Below, one piece after another: positions 8,998-20,333 of a stretch of DNA of 64,000 nucleotides; the first letter of the stretch is position 1, and each line of letters begins with the position of its first letter. The position numbers were made by a program, and so were the translations under genes. This DNA comes from Limonium bicolor (taxonomy: Eukaryota > Streptophyta > Magnoliopsida > Caryophyllales > Plumbaginaceae): NCBI GenBank assembly GCA_023374045.1, contig CM041778.1, forward strand, positions 400,270,438-400,334,437, in the 5' to 3' direction. The notes under the pieces are model-generated. The model worked only from the letters and a program-made list of their open reading frames with translations. It had not been told where the DNA came from and made no database searches.

Positions 8998-10786
8998 TGT
9001 TATACCCAAAATTTTGACCCCCCTGGTTAGGGTCTACGAGGTCTTGGTGTTGTGAGGGACATTTTAATCAAGTAGTGAGGGATTCCGGCTCGAACGGCGC
9101 ATCCCATGGCATGAAGGGCAGCTTCGTCATTTTCAGGGGCGTTTTGGTAATCTTTAGAGGCTCCTGAGACCTCCTATAAGCTTTCTCTCTCCTCCAAAGG
9201 ATGCCCAAATCAATTCAAAATGCTTTGATATTTTAACCCATGATAGAGGATGACATTTTAAGCATAATGGCGTTGGAATTTTGATTTTTCGAATTTCCAA
9301 TAATTTTCTAGCAATTTCCGACTGAATCTGACGAGAAATTCAATTTTAAAATATTCCAACATTTAAAAAATCCGATTCCACTTCAGAAAATTCATAATTT
9401 CCATCCTTGACACGTGGTTAAAATTTCACAGCAAAATTCCTTTGGGAATTCACTTAACTAAAACATCGAAAAATCTTACTTTTACTAGATTTTCTTTATC
9501 TTTAAGAAAGTCTATATAAGGGGATAGGTTTTTGGATAAAATGAGAACCTCATATGCTCAAGAACCCTAGAGAGTCAGAAAACACAGCCTCCTCACTCTC
9601 TCTCACGTTTTCCAACACCCGGCCACCCAAATCATACCGAAAATCCCCTGAAATCACCATCTAAACACGTTTTCCAATCCCCAAAGCATCAATAGTCATC
9701 AAAACCCCACAAAACACCACCAAAACGTGAAGAACAGCAAGAACAACCAACAACCAGAATCTTGGGTCGAAATCCTCTCGGGTCTGCCATCAACGGAGCA
9801 CTCGACGAATCCCGGTGTGAAGAAACGTTGTGAATCCGAAGGTAAAACAGGTAGAAACTCCACTTCCCTAATTCTCCACGGTATTATCTGTCTTGCCTCA
9901 AAATTTGGGCTCGAACTAACCTTCGTACGCTTCTGTATTGCTGTTTATTCAAGCTTCTGTCCAATAACTTGTTTACCAAGTTTCGTGCATAATCCGAATT
10001 CAAATTGAGAACTTTCGACTACTAACGTATTGTAAATCTTTCAGGCTACACACCCATAAAATTTGAGCCGAAAACACCTTCTAGAACAGCCTCAAAGCCG
10101 CCGTCCGAGGGCTGTCCGCACCCACGGACGTCGTGTCCGGGGTCCCGGACTCCCTGTCCGTAAGCTCGGACACCCACGGACGGCGCGGGATTTTTAAAAT
10201 TTAAAAATTAGGTTTTTTTAATAATGTCCGGGCCCACGGACAGCCTGTCCGAGGCCCCGGACTTTACAATTTTCTGTTTCTGTTTAATTCGACTTTTATT
10301 GTTATGTAGGTTAACTGGGGTCCGTGGCTTCGGACATTAGGTCCGTGGCTACGGACGGAAACAAAATTTGACCTAATTCTGCCTCTGAAACCCTAGTTTA
10401 GGTATTTTAATTTCCACTTTAATTTTCTGTCAAAAAATGCTAAAAAACACAAAAAACAGAAGCGCGCACCTAGGTTAAAAAACAACTTTGTAGAAAGCCG
10501 TAATTAAACCAAGTAGAGGAAAAACGACCTAGGATGGGTAATGAAAGTAATTGAACCCTAATTGAGTCGAATATCGAGCCCCCGAACCCGAACTCTCCTT
10601 TCCTAATTTGATCTAGGTTAAAATTAGGTGGCGACTCATAATAGGTTCCAGTGAGCTAGCTTAGGTTTTAATAATTATTGTTATATGACATAGTTATTAA
10701 TCTTAGGCTATAAGTGGACCTAAAACCCGGTTAGATCCTAATCAACTTTAATCAACATAGGATAGGGCTTAAAATCGAGGCTCACA
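8998..10786 (+). repeat. 3' LTR of the gag-only element
   Basis: Complete LTR, TGTTATACCC to GGCTCACA, 1789 bp. It keeps the TATA box and all seven GTCCG-N6-CGGAC units intact. The following ATACT shows no matching duplicate at the 5' end. Confidence 0.92.
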
Positions 10787-11365
10787 ATACTATAAATATT
10801 AAGACATAATTAAATCTAAACTTATTTATCCTCTTCACATTTAGATGTAAAAGTAACTCATTTATTTTATTATTGTTTATATAATAAGAACATTTAAATG
10901 TAAAAGTATTTCATTCAATTTTATTATTAATTATATATTAAGATCCATTTTTGTAACACTTTATGTAAACTAATTCCAAATATTCCTAAATTTCAACTTA
11001 TTAAATTCTCAACCAAATTATAGATTTACATTGTGGTCATTGACTAAATATATACGTGTATTTAAATACTGTTTATATAAATCTTAGAAATTCAAAGATA
11101 ACTAAAAACTCAACCTATAACCATAAATTAATACCACCTCATATAATATTCTTCTATTAGTATCATGTAGAGGTTTAGTTTAACTCATTAATTCCTTCAT
11201 ATCCTATTTTCTATATGAAATACCCCGAATAATTAGCAGTTCGAACTAGTGAAGTTTAAATTATAATAATGTGCGAACAATTAAATTTGGTATATACATG
11301 TTCGGAAACATGACAACGTTATATATCATATGGTCTTACTTATATAAATAAGCATGTATAACTTA
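10787..11365. other. AT-rich intergenic DNA, no gene seen
   Basis: Very AT-rich sequence after the 3' LTR with short A/T runs and no open frames of note on either strand. Confidence 0.6.
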
Positions 11366-11369
11366 TACA

Positions 11370-11475
11370 AAAAAAAAAAGAGAAGAAAAAAAGGGAGCAA
11401 ACCCGCTGAGGTTCAAACCCCGACCTCTCGTATACCTTATAAAGGCTTTAACCAGTTAGCTATACTCGAATTCGA
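11370..11475 (-). mobile_element. tRNA-derived SINE-like unit
   Basis: On the minus strand a box-A-like TAGCTAACTGG is followed 33 bases later by a box-B-like GTTTGAACC, the spacing of an internal RNA polymerase III promoter. The unit ends in a T-rich tail (the A-rich run 11370-11390 on the plus strand), as in rice p-SINE1-type SINEs. It does not fold into a complete tRNA and lacks a clear target duplication. It could instead be a tRNA-like scrap. Confidence 0.5.
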
Positions 11476-11539
11476 TAATAGAAGCTCACAAATTAAACTA
11501 GTAATTCGCTTACTAAGTAACTACCAATAAAAACAGAAA

Positions 11540-12930
11540 AGGAAACTCCACTCTCGTGAAATCTGGAGGCGTGAAATCTCACTAACCCACACTAGTTGTC
11601 ACGCATGCAGTGAACCGACCGGGAATATCAAAACTGCTTTACCATTTTTCCATGCGAATTATCGTCCCATTGTCGCATGCCTGGTGCAAATACAGAGAGC
11701 AAAAACTCCATATTTCCGTAACTCCTGCGCATGCTCGATCTCTCCTTCTCCCAATGTGCTCTCGAATTTCCACATTGTTCTGGGCTGAATTTACTCAGTT
11801 GATATTCCACTAAACCCCTTCATTTGCTCCCGATTCGTTCCCCATGCGCGCAAGACCGGAGGAAGACCAGTCCCTAAGTTCTGGCGCTGGGTAAGTTTGT
11901 TCGTCTTCGTGAATCTCGTACTCCCGAGTCCTCCTGCTATATCCTAATTCCGTTCCATGGCGATTTTTTTTTCTTTGTTTCTCTTCACACCCTCATCTTA
12001 ACGCGAGTTTTGATGCTCTCTTGCATGTCCGGAGCTTGTTGAGTTACTGGTCTCGCTACACAAGACCAACAAGCAAGCAACCGGCTGGTGGGATCTCTGG
12101 TAATGGTGAACAAAATCCTCTCCTTGATCTCTCAAAGGTAAGTGCAGGGAACCGTAGACTATGGCTGTTTAATCCCTTCCCTATGCTCTGTTTCTTATGT
12201 CCGAAAGTTCTGTGTTGACCACTCTTCTTTTCTAACTTTCTGCATGCCTGAATCTCCTTGGAAAAGCTCCTCATGGTTGCGTCAAAAATCATCAAGAAAA
12301 CCATCCCAAAACTGTCCTGAATACGGTTCCAAGGTGAGGCCTCTAACCAGCTTGTTTAATCTCTACTCTTCTCTACTTAATTTGGTTCGAAAACACCCTC
12401 AACTCACCCAGCCTTCCTCTTCTTCCATGCCTGGTTTTTTTTGCATGCAACTTCCTCGTTCGAATCTTCAAAGATCCTTGAGCAAATCGGCTCCAGGAAT
12501 TTTGAAAAGGTAAGCACAGTAAACCGAAAACTGGGCTATTCAACTCCACCTCTGTTGTCTGTTTTCATACCCGAAAAATCCGTGTTCCTAACACCTCATT
12601 CTTTCTTCCTGCATGCATGTTACCTTCCATGAACCCCACTCAAGCCGTGAGTAAAAGGAAGAAGTCCGTCTGTTTCTGACCGAGAACCTACAGAGGAAAA
12701 GCTAAGAGAAAACACTCTCTAACTCAAGGTAAAATTCAACCGAGAGTTCATGAGTATTACCCATTGATTTAGCTTGAAAACATATATATATATATCTATA
12801 GTATTGTACAAAAAAAAAACTAACCCTTGGTCCCTTCATAACTAGGACCGAAAGCTATCCAAGAAAAACCGCAAAGAAACCCAGCTGAAAACCCCTAAGG
12901 TAGTTGACTAAACTCATGATTATTATATGA
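11540..12930 (+). repeat. Degenerate tandem modules each with a splice-donor-like AG|GTAAG
   Basis: Modules of about 170-250 bases recur, marked by GGTAAGT/GGTGAGG/GGTAAGC at 11890, 12136, 12332, 12509, 12727 and 12898. Each is followed by a related C/T-rich tail containing TTCTGCATGC or GCATGCA. Frames of 60-120 codons exist but share no protein homology that I recognise and are not conserved between modules. I infer a decayed LTR or leader sequence amplified in tandem, leading into the array on its right. Confidence 0.45.
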
Positions 12931-15900
12931 TTGAGAATCTGATGTATTATGCTGCCACTATCGAGTCTGAAAGGATCTGATAAAAATGGACACCTTTGTG
13001 TTCGAATGATTTTGTATAAAAAGGATTGTTAAAGTGTTGGTTTGAAGTTATGGGATAAATCTGGTAACAACCTGCTGGAGTAGTTTATGAGTATAAGGTC
13101 ATTATTCTGGCAAAAACGGTGGTCTAAACACCAAGCTTTATAAAGCTAAAAATGAGCCTAATACTTACGAAAACAGTGGGAGTGATCCACGAGTATTAAG
13201 TTAGTGATTTCTAAGTTAAACCTGATTACATGTTTGGTTCTGAAAAGTTTGAGTGCAGTTTTCGATTTTGCCAGTTTTAGTACCTGGACATATCAGCAAC
13301 ATTAACCAAGCTTGTGGGGTCTGTTTTAAGGTTAAAGCCCTGAGAAAAAAACACTCAGCTAACTTGGGTAAACAATTTGAAAAAAAAAATGATGATGAAA
13401 ATCAGATAGTAAATAAACAGAAAGCAGATTCAAGAACACAAAGGAAAACAACAGAAAGTAATAGATCAGTCTCTGTATAACTGAGGTTCAGGGGGTGGCC
13501 ACAGTCTTGTTTTGACTTGGATGTAAGATTAAAACCTTCCTAAAACATCTAGTCAGTCGAGTAGGAAAAGGAAAAAAAAAACTTGAGAGGAATTTGAAGA
13601 CAGATTGAAAATCTGAATCAAAGACAGAAAAGAAAACGCATTAGTTCAAACTCCCATTTTCACTTTCGGGTTCTGTGTAAAACACTTATCAGAGGGGTGC
13701 TCCTTGTTGGTTGGGTTGGTTTGAGGTTAGGATTAAATCAAAACACTTAACTAGGAAGCTAAGGCAAACCGGGGAGGACTGAAAATCAATCTGTTAACAA
13801 GAAAAGAGATAGTAGATGATGCAACAGTTTTCAGTTTTCAAGTTTTCATTTCTTTCAAGTCTGTATAACTGTGAACAGAGGTGTATAAGTGGTCATACTG
13901 AGAGATTTATGAGCTTAAAACTTTGCTAATTCATCTGATTAAATGTGATAATACTTTGGGAAAAATTAGGGGTCAGGTTAGCAATGAAACACAGATCTAT
14001 GAAAATACAGAAAATAGCAAAGATAAGTTATCAGCTTCTGGTTGTTAGTTTATCAGTTCTGAAATCCTTGGTTTCAGTAGAAACACGTTACAGTAGGAAA
14101 AATAGTATTGACTTGGGTTTGTCTTGAGGATGAGACCTTGCTAAGTCTCCTAGATCAGTAGTTAAGCCATCTGGGGGAAATGGAAAACTAGATCGATGAA
14201 GAAAGAGAAAGACAGAAGGAAAATTATACCAACTTCAGATTTCTGTTTCTGCACTTCGGTTGGTAAAAAAACAAATGACAGGTGGGATATGAGTGTGGTA
14301 TGGGTCTGGAAACAAACTTTAAACCTTGCTAATTCATCTAATTCATTTTGTTTAAAATACCTTGGAGTGAATAGAGAGTCAGGTTGGTGACAACACAAAA
14401 AAAATATAATAAGGAGGATAAATTAGTTTCATGTATTAGTTTTCAGTTGCTGTAACCTTTCAATTTCTGTATAACTGTATGCAAGTGAATTAAGACTATT
14501 GAACTGGCCTAATTAGTAACACATAAGTAACTGAGCCAGCGTTTTGGAAAGGAAAAAAAATCAACTCGTGAATAAACAAGGAAGAAATAGAAGGGAAGCT
14601 GAGTTACCGTTTCAGTTTTGTTTCTTTCTTCAGTTTTGTTTCGTTGCAGGTTAGGAACATTTCGATAGTTGAACTTGTTGCCTTGGGTCTGTTAGAGGGT
14701 GATAATATTATTAAGATACCTAACTGAATAGTTATACAATCTAAGGGAAACAGTTGACAGAGTGAAACAGGAGGTAGTAATCGGTCTCAGTTTTCAGTTG
14801 GTATTTCTGTTCTGTATAACGCAGAACCGAGAGTTTTGATGGGGTTGGTTAGAGTATTATGAGTCTAAAAGCCTGGCTAATTAACCCAACTAAGTGTGCC
14901 AACATTTTTGAGGATATTGAGAGTCAAACTCAGGGGCAAAGAAAGGAGAAGGAATAAGGTATAGCAGGTTTCTATTTTCAGTTTTCTGTAGTACTGCTCT
15001 CTGTATAAATGAAATTCAGAGATGGTAAAGAAGTTTAGGGACTTGTTAATGAATCCACAATATTGCCAATATGCTAAAATAAGTGGGTAAATACTTAGGG
15101 GAAAATTATAACTCTGTCTAACTAACAGAAAGAATGAAGGAGTACATAGAAGGTTGTTTTCAGTGTTGCAGTTTTTCAGTTTCACCAGTTTCTGTGGAAC
15201 TGGGTTACAGAGTTTTAAGAATGTTGTGGTGGTTTAACAATGAGCTCAAGACATTGCTAAAAGGGAACTAAGTGGTATATACATTTAGAAGTTTAGGAGT
15301 AAATTAGGGGAACAGGAAGAGGACAATACAAGAGGACATATCAGCTTTGACTTCAGATTCTGCAGTTGCAGTTTTCTGTATCTTTCAGGAGTTTAAGCAT
15401 GTTGTTGGGGATCTGTTTTAAAGTTAAAACTGAGATAAAACACTAAATTTGACTGAGTGGCATTTGGGAGAAATATGTAAGTCAGGGATTAATGAACAGC
15501 AGGAAAGAGATATAAGCAGAGACATCAGTTTCCTACCTTAGGTTGATAGGTTGCTCAGTTCTGTATAACCTTCTTACAGAGGGGTTAGAAAGGGTTGTAC
15601 TGAGTGATTAATGAACCTAAAACCTCTATAACCCACGTGGTTAAGTTATAACTACTTAGGGAGAAACATACGGGTCAGTTTTCACGATCTAACAGAGGGA
15701 ATAGAGGAGTACTGCATGAGTTCTGTTTTCAGTTTTGGATAGTTGATGTTCTGTGTGATTGGGTACAGAAGCTAGGTGGGTGTTACTGGGTTGGTTTTGA
15801 GTAAAGACATTATTAACACTTACAGCTAGTTGGTTAACACGGTGGGAAGGAATGAAACCTCAGTTGAACTAAAATAGAAAAAAAAAGAGAGAAAATATAG

Positions 15901-16250
15901 GGATTTTGGTTTCAGTTTCGGTAAAATTGCGGCTCCTGTATAACTGATTTACAGGGGTGTTATGAGTGGGATGATGGCTTGATAATGGACCCAAAGCACA
16001 ACTAACACATGTAACTAGGTTGATAAAATTTTGTGGGAGGATTACATATCAGTAGACACATTAAAAGGAGCTTAGACAAGGGGTAACACCGAAATTGTGT
16101 GATAGCTTTATAAATATTAGGACTTCTGTATAAGCATGTTTTAAGAGCTTTTAAAGATTGTATTACTATGATAATAGTTTTAACACCTTGCTAATCTATT
16201 TAGCTAAGGTGGGAGTACACTTTAGACAAGATAAACCTATCTTATATAAA
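12930..16250 (+). repeat. Long degenerate tandem array, period ~188 bp
   Basis: The anchor CAGTTTTCTGTATAACTG and its variants recur near 13472, 13673, 13860, 14470, 14811, 14999, 15191, 15376, 15560, 15750, 15933 and 16127. Gaps are about 183-201 bp or simple multiples. Between anchors the order is also conserved: ACAGAGG, a G/T-rich stretch, TTAAAACCTTGCTAA, CTAACTAAGTGG, GGGAAAATTAGG, then AGGAAAGAGA. Units are old and no two look closely similar. No gene is visible. Confidence 0.65.
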
Positions 16251-16832
16251 CTTGTTACAGGATTAATGCTTAGTATACTCTAAAACGTTACTTAGTTAAC
16301 GTGTGAGTTGGCAATGTGAATGTCATAAGAGTAAGATAAAGTATAATACACGGGAAGCCCTAATAAAGGTTGAACATTCCATAAAGATTTATCTAGGAAA
16401 TAACACCCGATAATAACAAGATAAATTCGGGCAGTGTCACAAAGGTCGTCACATGAAATCATAAACTGACACGCTGTTTTTAATTAACGCTAGGGCCGTA
16501 GCGAGCTCCGACCGGGACCCCGTGTGTGTAAGACAACTCTTCTCTTGCTTCTGGCTAAGGTATGGACATGTGTGGTTCGTATGTTGCCGTGTTACACGGC
16601 TTGTGTGCTGTGTGCCTTGTGTGTGAAAAATGACATAAGATCAAAGCATGGAATTGGATTGCTTGTTTATCATGTTGTATGATTTCTATATCATTGTTGT
16701 ATATATCATTGCGCGCACACAGTAGTTTAGTCCCTTTCTCGTTTATGGACCTTGAGATGAACTACTACGAATTATGAAAACAAAGAAAACTCTATAAGGG
16801 GAACTCCTCTCTAAACCATTGAGGACTACCAT

Positions 16833-16986
16833 GACACCCACTATGGTGTCTATTTATTAATGATAATGAAGAGTAAGTCTCCTTTGGTGAGACATGACGA
16901 ACCGCGTAAACAAAACAAAAGAACTATGCGAAGAGACAAATCCTCTCTAACTTTAGAGGACCGCTAATGACACCCACTATGGTGTC
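16833..16986. repeat. Duplicated hairpin GACACC-CACTAT-GGTGTC
   Basis: Perfect 6-bp arms with the same 6-base loop at 16833-16850 and 16969-16986, inside a ~136-bp tandem duplication whose remaining sequence has drifted. Confidence 0.8.
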
Positions 16987-17134
16987 GAGATTATAATGAT
17001 AATGAAATGAAAAGTACCAACTGGTGGAACATGAGGATAACCCGGGAAGACGACATCTCGGGCCGCGCGGTATGGAATATTCGGGAGTTGGTATCTGCAT
17101 CAGATCCTTCGCCCTTCTGTGTGGAGCACATCCT

Positions 17135-17252
17135 GGAGTCTAGAGGCGACTCCGCTTTCTCGACGCATGACGTCGGGAATGGGGGAGTGACAAATTGGGG
17201 GAGCTTATCCTGGAGTCAAGAGGCGACTCCGCTTTCTCGGCGCATGACGCCG
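17135..17252. repeat. Duplicated double hairpin with a compensating change
   Basis: Copy 1: GGAGTC/GACTCC at 17135-17153, then CGACG-CATGA-CGTCG at 17161-17175. Copy 2: GGAGTC/GACTCC at 17212-17230, then CGGCG-CATGA-CGCCG at 17238-17252. An A-T pair in one is a G-C pair in the other. Confidence 0.85.
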
Positions 17253-17294
17253 GGAATGAGGGATTAGCTATGGAGGCGACGACCTCCAACGTGC

Positions 17295-17575
17295 GGTAAT
17301 AAAAGAATTCACAAGTAACCCTTGAAGAAACAAGGAATGATTAGCACCTACGTAATAAAGTCTCGGGATCTAATCTATATCCCCTGACTCGGTGCCAGAG
17401 AATAGAGGAAAACATGTGTAACGAGACCAAGCAAATAAGAAAATTCACAAATGTGATCATTTAAGAAACAAAGAATGAATAGCACCTACATTATAAAGTC
17501 TCGGGATCTAACCTACATCCCCCGGACTCGGTGCAAGAGAAGATAAACATATGTAATGTGAACAAGAAAACAATA
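17295..17575. repeat. ~150-bp tandem duplication
   Basis: Two diverged copies, each with TTAGCACCTACGTAATAAAG-like and GTCTCGGGATCTAA landmarks followed by CCCC..GACTCGGTGC. Confidence 0.75.
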
Positions 17576-18241
17576 CGCAATCTCTTGAATGATCCCATAG
17601 CGAGGATCGACGGTATAATGTACCTACGCACCCGTCCTATAATTACCTGACTGTTGTTGCTACACTAGCAGCTTATTGTGCTGGACTGCGTGTTTGACAT
17701 TGTTGTGCTACTTGCAAGATGTGCTTGGTTGCTTGCTGATATTGCTATGCTGCCTTGAAGTGTGTTTGATATTATGATGTAATGTGATGTGCTTTACTGC
17801 TTTAATATAGCATGTAAAATGACTTAATAATATTCGACCAAGTAGTCGTGTGGCCTGGTAACATGCGGGCTTCACACGTTCATACTCAGCGTAGTTTGCT
17901 GAGTCCTTTACACCCAATTTTTTTCAGGTCTTGTGCCAGACAATAACGGAGAGTAGACAAGGGTGACTACCATAGGGGTAGTCCACATGGCAAGCCTTTT
18001 AGTAGTATGCTTTTAATGTATGGGTTGTACTCGGTTTGTATACTTTATGTTGTATTTGGAATTCGTTAAGGTTGGACTTCCAGTCATACAGACCGTAACT
18101 TAGAGTTGGTATTGTGGTCTGTCAACCACGTGGGTGGTTGGCGTCTGTGACACCCGAATAGAGTAGGAACCGCTGCGTAGACATCTCACGTTACCTTTAG
18201 GCGCGTCGCTTTGATTGTTGGTCGTTATTCGGGGTGTTACA

Positions 18242-20333
18242 AGATGTTTTAAAGGAATTTTGATGAACTAGGAAGTGTTCTAGAGTGTAATAAGGACTTA
18301 GGCATTATCTTGAGGTTTTAGTATATACCAAAGTCATTTTGGACTTAGGTTGAGACTTAGGCAAGCTTTGGTAAAATAAGGAGAAAGTGTAGGCTTAGAA
18401 AAAGGGATTTCAAGGATGACATAAGGAGTTTTAGGTTGTAAGAAATGATGTTTAAGTAATGATATTGTGTGGAAGAAATATCTTGGTATAATGATTAGAA
18501 TAGGCAAGGAATACCACTTAGAAACTTAAGGAGAAGATACTATAAGTGTTGGAGGCTTTGGAGAAATTTGGTTAAGTGTTTAAAGGCTTAGAAATTTAGT
18601 ATTATGCCTTGTCCGAACTTCCGTCCGAATGTGGAAGTTCGGACAGGCTCTGTTGGGTAAAGGAATTCTCACTCGCGAGCAGTGTCCGAACTTGGGAAGT
18701 CCGGACACTAGTTCGGACGTACCCATTCTTCCTTAGGATTATCCTCGAACTGTGTCCGAACTTGGGAAGTCCGGACACATGTTCGGACGCATGGATTTCT
18801 GTCTAGAATCGTTCTCGACTCACGTCCGAACTTCCAAAGTCCGGACATAAGTTCGGACGTGTGTCTGTTTTCTGTCTAAAGTCACGGCTTGCGTCCGAAC
18901 TTGGAGGTTCGGACACAAGTTCGGACGGGCCACTGTATGGACCAAAAATTGTTGTTTTAAGATGGGAAATGTTATCTAAAAATGGTAGTAAGTTAGTAAT
19001 GATATTATAAGGTTATATAAGACATGTTATGAGTGTTATAATGGTAATTAAAATGGTGATGAGTTATAACAAGTGTGAAAATAAAATAAAATAGAAATGT
19101 TAAGTAACAAGTTAACAATGGACTAGTGCGTTAATTAACCGACGTTACTAATGTGTTTAGGGTTCTCTCAAGGTGGAAACGAATCGAGGCAAGACCAAGG
19201 TATGGTTTTCTTGCAGTCTGTTGCCTACCGGTTTACACCGGCTTGTGTGTTGTGTGTTTTTCTGTGTGTTTATGACGTTATAGGATCTAAACATGTAATG
19301 AGTTTACAGTTGTTCATATATTGTGATGTTATGATGTGACTCATTTCCCTTGTGTGTGTCTAACATGACTTACCACCTATTGTGTATTGGTTGTTAAGTT
19401 CCACCATGAACTTCTAACAAGTGTTAATGGGAAGTGAGGAATCCGGTTGTCCGATCATGCATGTAAGTTAAGAGTAGATATCTGAATCAGATTCGACTCT
19501 TATGTTGTTAAGATTGTTCTCCTTAATTTGGCGTTCGATCTCCGCTAGCTTCCTCCAAAGCTTACCTATTCTGACTTATGATCGGTTTAGTGGGAACATG
19601 TGTTTGTGTGGTGTGTTCGGGTCACTATATCCGAACCGTCTGTGACTTAAGTTACTCGTTCGAATATTAGAGCGGTAATGAGTGTGTGTAACGAGCTTAA
19701 CATGAGGGTGAATCTTCTAGGCTCTTATGTTATTTGACCTTCGTGGTTTGTTATTGTGGAACGAAGATCCACTGTGTATGTGATGTTGTGTTGTGCACTA
19801 TAGATGCTATGCCACATATTATGTTATGTTATGTTATGTATAAAAATGAATGCCATGTTATCATGACAATTAGTTGCGCGTATCCCGGTAGCCGATGGGC
19901 TGCGCGTTAACCATACCAGCCAAGGGTTGCTGACCCCCTCGGGGGATCCATATTTCTTATACTGCAGGATGAGGATCGAAGAAGCGGAGTGGCTTTAGAT
20001 CCTAGGATGCAGGCTTACTTTTGAATATTTTTGGATGTTGGCCCGGGATGCGCCTGTGCCCCCGTGGCGTTATGTATTGGGTTATGAACGGTTTACAGTG
20101 ATGTTTTACAGTGAAGGATATATGTAAACACTCGGTATTTTGTTAATGTATATATATGGTTATTAGTTCTATGCTCGGGAGTCTGATCATCAGACCGGTA
20201 CACTTGTATTTATTCAGCCTTGTTAACCACGTGGGTGGTTGACGGCGTTGTAGCACCATTCGTTTAGTTACTGTTTAGTTGTTTGAATTCCGCTGCGATT
20301 TCAAGTAGTGTTATGTGTAGTAGGGGTGTTACA
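18242..20333. mobile_element. Truncated large LTR inside a copia integrase
   Basis: The right end GGGGTGTTACA abuts copia integrase sequence at 20334. The whole stretch matches the reverse complement of 44154-46245. In that copy the LTR is complete (3779 bp). Here the left ~1.7 kb is missing and the block at 16450-18241 is joined directly at 18241. It carries a 70-bp-period array of CGGAC inverted repeats (18611-18927) and a conserved palindrome at 20225. No polymerase genes, so it is a solo LTR remnant. Confidence 0.8.
18611..18927. repeat. 70-bp array of GTCCGAACTT / AAGTCCGGAC inverted repeats
   Basis: Units start at 18684, 18753, 18823 and 18893 (periods 69-70), preceded by a partial unit at 18611. 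Each unit holds GTCCGAACTT, a short loop, AAGT(C/T)CGGAC, four bases and GTTCGGAC. The spacer between units is unrelated. The inverted copy lies at about 45550-45875. Confidence 0.9.

Larger units (their letters stand above)
1949..10786 (+). mobile_element. Non-autonomous Ty3/gypsy element with gag only (TR-GAG/LARD-like)
   Basis: Two nearly identical ~1.78-kb direct repeats (1949-3732 and 8998-10786) enclose a primer binding site at 3736, a damaged gag at 4768-5598, a long non-coding stretch, several tandem arrays and a polypurine tract at 8987. No protease, reverse transcriptase, RNase H or integrase is visible, so it must depend on a relative's enzymes. The gag type, primer site and repeat-rich 3' UTR point to the Tat/Ogre branch. 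My hand comparison finds about 15 differences between the LTRs, so the insertion is young. The 3' LTR ends CTCACA; the 5' LTR has lost its first six bases and I find no target duplication. Confidence 0.85.
16450..18241. mobile_element. LTR-like block ending GGGGTGTTACA
   Basis: The right end (TATTCGGGGTGTTACA) and internal landmarks (CGGCTTGTGTGCTGTGTG near 16600; the palindrome AACCACGTGGGTGGTT at 18124) recur in the same order in the neighbouring LTR at 18242-20333. It is therefore a diverged LTR of the same general class. Its left end is not resolved. It is packed with pairwise tandem duplications (16770-17000, 17120-17260, 17295-17575). No coding sequence. Confidence 0.5.

Noticed and set aside
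11370..11475. A tRNA gene
   Set aside because: Box A and B are present, but I cannot form an acceptor stem or anticodon arm; a SINE-like unit with a T-rich tail fits better.
12021..12632. Overlapping frames of 60-120 codons in the donor modules
   Set aside because: Not conserved between modules and without recognisable domains.
18146..18241. A 96-bp mini-LTR bounded by TGTGACACCCGAATA and TATTCGGGGTGTTACA
   Set aside because: The left match also lines up loosely with TGTAGCACCATTCG at the same place in the next LTR, so it is more likely internal LTR sequence than a separate element; no target duplication was seen.
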